Notes under the pieces: model-generated | What the model was told of the DNA's origin: nothing | The model's database searches: none | The model's input: only the letters and a program-made list of their open reading frames with translations | Assembly: GCF_036271055.1 (NCBI RefSeq) | Contig: NZ_DATBBJ010000073.1 | Location: 62,001-126,000 of the forward strand | Length of the DNA stretch: 64,000 nucleotides | Direction of reading: 5' to 3' | Source: Scandinavium sp036271055 | Lineage (GTDB): Bacteria > Pseudomonadota > Gammaproteobacteria > Enterobacterales > Enterobacteriaceae | In this document: one piece after another, positions 61,406 to 64,000 of the stretch | Layout: each line of letters opens with the position of its first letter | How positions within the stretch are numbered: the first letter of the stretch is position 1 | Translations under genes and position numbers: made by a program

Positions 61406-62167
61406 TTAACGGGCTAACCAACCGCCGTCGACCGCCAGCGTATAGCCGTTGACGTAATCGGATGCGCTGGAGGCCAGAAAAACCACCGGTCCTTGCAGGT
61501 CTTCCGGTGTACCCCAACGTTCAGCGGGGATACGCTCAAGAATGGCTTTATTACGATCTTCGTCTTCCCGCAGCGCCTGAGTGTTGTTGGTCGCCATGTA
61601 ACCCGGTGCGATGGCGTTCACGTTGATACCGTGTTGCGCCCATTCGTTCGCCAGCAGGCGAGTGATGCCGAGTACGCCGCTCTTTGAGGCGGTGTAGGAT
61701 GGCACTCTGATCCCGCCCTGGAACGATAACATGGAGGCGATATTAATGATTTTCCCGCCATCGCCCTGACGAATGAACTGACGTGCGGCGGCCTGAGCGA
61801 GGAAAAAGACCGATTTGAGATTGAGGTTCATCACATCATCCCAGTCCTGTTCGCTAAAGGTCAGCGCATCGTTACGACGTATAGTCCCGGCGTTATTCAC
61901 CAGAATGTCGATGCGGCCCATTTCAGTGACCGCGCGGCTGACAATCTCTTCCACTTTATCCTGCTGGCTTAAATCGGCCTGAACAAAGCTAAACCGACGA
62001 CCCAGCGCCTGAACGCGTTCTGCTGTCTGCTGCGGATTTTTTCGGCTGACGCCCACGATGTCGCAGCCCGCTTCGGCTAGCCCGAGCGCCATACCCTGGC
62101 CCAAGCCCGTATCACAGCCGGTGACGATGGCGACTTTTCCGGAAAGATTGAACGCATTGAGAATCAT
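61406..62167 (-). CDS. kduD: 2-dehydro-3-deoxy-D-gluconate 5-dehydrogenase KduD
   Basis: The 253-residue short-chain dehydrogenase interconverts 2,5-diketo-3-deoxygluconate and 2-keto-3-deoxygluconate in hexuronate/pectin breakdown. The NAD motif TGCDTGLGQG, NNAG, the catalytic Ser in SMLSFQGG and YxxxK in YTASKSG are seen, and it aligns along its length with E. coli KduD. The start at 62167 (MILNAFNLSGK) follows GAGGAG; a GTG two codons earlier is less well placed. kduI is not adjacent. A KdgR-type operator lies about 90 bases upstream. Confidence 0.92.
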   Translation of the reverse strand: MILNAFNLSGKVAIVTGCDTGLGQGMALGLAEAGCDIVGVSRKNPQQTAERVQALGRRFSFVQADLSQQDKVEEIVSRAVTEMGRIDILVNNAGTIRRNDALTFSEQDWDDVMNLNLKSVFFLAQAAARQFIRQGDGGKIINIASMLSFQGGIRVPSYTASKSGVLGITRLLANEWAQHGINVNAIAPGYMATNNTQALREDEDRNKAILERIPAERWGTPEDLQGPVVFLASSASDYVNGYTLAVDGGWLAR

Positions 62168-62253
62168 AAGCACTCCTCTGGCCTGTTTTTTATATGTTGT
62201 GGGGCAGGTTTATGCGAGAAGCATAGAGGCGGGGGCGTAAAAACTCAAACTAA

Positions 62254-62272
62254 AATAAAACAACGTTTTAAT
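62254..62272. promoter_or_regulatory. KdgR operator upstream of kduD
   Basis: AATAAAACAACGTTTTAAT agrees with the KdgR consensus AATRAAAYRNYRTTTYATT at 18 of 19 positions. KdgR represses pectin and hexuronate genes in enterobacteria. Confidence 0.75.
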
Positions 62273-62335
62273 TAATTTGACGGGAGTGGCGTTTTTTTCA
62301 ATGCCCGGCAACCTAATTACCGGGCGCCAACCACG

Positions 62336-63004
62336 TTAACCGAGCAAATGTGAAAGGGTTAATTGTTCGAGGGAGGAGAGTTTCACGTCAGCCAGCACGT
62401 AACGAGCATTGGCGAAGTTTTCATGCTCTGGCACGACGATAGAGCGCATGCGCGCAGCTTTACTGGCGATCATCCCGTTAACGGAGTCTTCCAGCGCGAC
62501 GCAAGCGAGCGGGTCCACGCCAAGTTTTGCTGCACAGTCGAGATACACCTGTGGATGCGGTTTGCTGTATTGCAGCTTTTCCGCCGAAGCGAGGGCATCG
62601 AACTGGTCGCGCAGGTCAAACATATCCAGCACTTTTTCCAGCATATGCAGCGGTGATGCAGACGCCAGTCCGACTTTCATTCCCTGAGATTTGCACAGGG
62701 CAATGGCTTCACGGGCGCCAGCCAGCAGAGGGCGTTCTTCTTCAACCAAAGAAATGGCGCGGCTGATAATGCGCGCAGTGACTTCTTCGCGGCTCGGACC
62801 GTTCCATGGCTGTTGGGCAAACCACAGTTCAACGACCATATCGATACGCAAACCGAGCGTGTCGGGCAGTTCGTTACGGCGTGAAATGTCCACGCCCAGA
62901 CCGGCTATCACATCCAGTTCGGCACGATCCCACAGCGGTTCGGAATCAATCAGTAAACCATCCATATCAAAGATAGCAGCGAGAATTTGACGCTGGTCTG
63001 TCAT
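62336..63004 (-). CDS. hxpB: Hexitol phosphatase HxpB (YniC)
   Basis: The 222-residue haloacid dehalogenase phosphatase dephosphorylates sugar and sugar-alcohol phosphates, including 2-deoxyglucose 6-phosphate. HAD motifs are FDMDGLLIDSEPLWD (nucleophile Asp and acid Asp), GLASASP, KPHPQVYL and ALEDSVNGM. It is the same length as E. coli YniC. A GCCCGG/CCGGGC hairpin lies just downstream (62303-62325). It is divergent from yniB. Confidence 0.95.
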   Translation of the reverse strand: MTDQRQILAAIFDMDGLLIDSEPLWDRAELDVIAGLGVDISRRNELPDTLGLRIDMVVELWFAQQPWNGPSREEVTARIISRAISLVEEERPLLAGAREAIALCKSQGMKVGLASASPLHMLEKVLDMFDLRDQFDALASAEKLQYSKPHPQVYLDCAAKLGVDPLACVALEDSVNGMIASKAARMRSIVVPEHENFANARYVLADVKLSSLEQLTLSHLLG

Positions 63005-63142
63005 AAAGCAACTCCTGTAGAGGTAAAAGGCCTGAGATTCGACTTAATCGTACACCATATAGCTTTTAAAGCGCAGGCGAAAAGGCGCAAGTAAAGGTAG
63101 ACTTACAGCGAAACAGAAAGCGCGTCTGAACAAGGGGAAACC

Positions 63143-63679
63143 ATGACGTATCAACAAGCTGGACGCATCGCCATACTGAAACGCCTTTTGGGCTGGGTCA
63201 TTTTTATCCCGGCCGTGATCTCGACGCTCATTTCGGTCTTTAAATTCATGTTCGAGCACAGTGAAAAGCAGCCGGGTATTGACGCCGTTCTGCTCGACTT
63301 CGCCCACGTGATGATAGAAATGATCCGCTTCAACACGCCGTTCCTGAATTTCTTTTGGTACAACTCGCCACTGCCGGACTTCCACCACAGCCTGAATATC
63401 GGCTTCTGGATTATCTTTGCGTTAGTGTTTGTTGGCCTGGCGTTGCAGGCTTCCGGTGCGCGTATGAGCCGCCAGACGAAGTTTTTACGTGAAAGTGTGC
63501 AGGACCAGATGATCCTTGAGAAATCGAAAGGGGTTGAAGGATTAACCAAAGAGCAAGTTGAAGCGAAAATAGTTGTGCCCAATCACTCTATATTTGTGCA
63601 ATTTTTCCCGCTCTATATTCTGCCGATCATTGTGATTGTCGCCGGATACTTCTTCTTCAAGGTATTAGGCTTCCTCTAA
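63143..63679 (+). CDS. yniB: Inner membrane protein YniB
   Basis: The 178-residue protein has three hydrophobic segments (near 15-35, 85-105 and 150-175) and a charged cytoplasmic loop containing ARMSRQTKFLRESVQDQMI. It matches E. coli YniB from end to end; the function is unknown. It starts with GGGGAAACC upstream of the ATG and ends at a bidirectional terminator. Confidence 0.93.
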   Translation: MTYQQAGRIAILKRLLGWVIFIPAVISTLISVFKFMFEHSEKQPGIDAVLLDFAHVMIEMIRFNTPFLNFFWYNSPLPDFHHSLNIGFWIIFALVFVGLALQASGARMSRQTKFLRESVQDQMILEKSKGVEGLTKEQVEAKIVVPNHSIFVQFFPLYILPIIVIVAGYFFFKVLGFL

Positions 63680-63686
63680 AAATAAG

Positions 63687-63712
63687 AAACCCGGTCAATG
63701 ACCGGGTTTTGT
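63687..63712. terminator. Bidirectional terminator, yniB / yciA
   Basis: AAACCCGGTC and GACCGGGTTT form a 10-bp stem with an AAT loop, followed by TTTGTTT-like sequence on the plus strand and AATAAG... on the other. Confidence 0.85.
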
Positions 63713-64000
63713 TTATGCTTTCGGGAAGGGGCGAGGTTTCCCTTCGTTGTCTACCGCGACGTAGATAAACAACGCCTCGGTGGCTTTATAACGCTGCCCG
63801 ATGGGTTCCGAAGAGACCTTCTTCACCCACACTTCTATATTGACCGTGATTGAGCTTGTCCCGCGCTTTGTACAGCGTGCGTAACAGCACACCACGTCAC
63901 CCACCGCGACCGGACGTAAGAACGTCATGCCATCGACACGCACTGTGACCACACGGCCTTGCGCGATTTCTTTGGCCATAATCGCGCCACCGAGATCCAT
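63713..64000 (-). CDS. yciA: Acyl-CoA thioesterase YciA, 3' part
   Basis: The window ends inside this gene, so only the C-terminal 95 residues are seen; about 37 N-terminal residues lie beyond position 64000. The hotdog-fold core DLGGAIMAKEIAQGRVVTVRVDGMTFLRPVAVGD and CCYARCTKRGTSSITVNIEVWVKK match E. coli YciA, a broad-range acyl-CoA hydrolase. The methionine-like first codon of the fragment is internal, not the real start. In E. coli yciA lies near tonB, far from yniB. Confidence 0.9.
   Translation of the reverse strand: MDLGGAIMAKEIAQGRVVTVRVDGMTFLRPVAVGDVVCCYARCTKRGTSSITVNIEVWVKKVSSEPIGQRYKATEALFIYVAVDNEGKPRPFPKA

Noticed and set aside
1..64000. Prophage, insertion sequence, CRISPR array, defence island, tRNA or rRNA
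   Set aside because: No integrase, transposase, cas gene, regular spaced repeats, tRNA clover-leaf or rRNA segment was found.

Overview
The window is a stretch of enterobacterial chromosome. Most genes can be matched one by one to Escherichia coli K-12 genes of the yeaP-gapA-selD-astCADBE-chb-katE-yniC neighbourhood, in almost the same order but on the opposite strand, and their proteins are close relatives of the E. coli ones. The source is a member of the Enterobacteriaceae that is not E. coli itself. A class A acid phosphatase, a GH31/GPH sugar cassette, a large autotransporter, an unusual place for ynjA and a yniB-yciA junction point to the Citrobacter/Enterobacter/Lelliottia/Kosakonia side of the family, but the genus cannot be fixed from this window. 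No rRNA, tRNA, insertion sequence, integrase or CRISPR array was seen.

Layout. 0-9 kb: yoaF, a small orphan gene, yeaO, a CTP-synthase-like amidotransferase, nimT/nimR, yeaL, a GH31 glycosidase plus GPH transporter cassette, the small membrane protein gene yoaI behind a PhoB box, and yeaK. 9-16 kb: the yeaGH stress kinase operon with a sigma-54 promoter, mipA, yeaD and gapA. 16-23.5 kb: msrB, yeaC, ansA-pncA, sppA, ydjA, a PhoC-type phosphatase and selD-topB. 25-34 kb: ynjH, nudG, ynjA-ynjF, ynjE, the ydjZ-ynjBCD transport operon and xthA. 34-39.4 kb: an accessory insert with a 1285-residue autotransporter and a flavin disulfide oxidoreductase, lying between xthA and astC, which are neighbours in E. 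coli. 39.5-46 kb: the complete arginine succinyltransferase operon astCADBE. 46-50 kb: spy, ves, cho, nadE and osmE. 50-55.5 kb: the complete chitobiose operon chbBCARFG. 55.5-64 kb: katE, cedA, tcyP, a WaaY-like kinase gene, ydjM, kduD, hxpB, yniB and the 3' part of yciA.

The regulatory DNA is unusually readable. There are good matches for sigma-54 promoters (yeaG, astC), PhoB boxes (yoaI, and one of reversed polarity at phoC), LexA boxes (cho, and two at ydjM), a BaeR box (spy), a KdgR operator (kduD), CRP sites (gapA, chb), a NagC-like operator (chb) and a conserved ChiX-pairing decoy between chbB and chbC. The genes therefore divide into nitrogen scavenging (ast, yeaGH), phosphate limitation (yoaI, perhaps phoC), envelope stress (spy, perhaps mipA), the SOS response (cho, ydjM), stationary phase or oxidative stress (katE, osmE, xthA, msrB) and carbohydrate use (chb, GH31/GPH, kduD).

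I did not find a clearly new multi-gene system. The items most worth following are the repeat-rich autotransporter insert, a candidate Hfq-type small RNA at the left edge, the reversed PhoB box at phoC, the amidotransferase-like protein that lacks the usual catalytic histidine, and the GH31/GPH cassette with a LacI-type operator but no local regulator.
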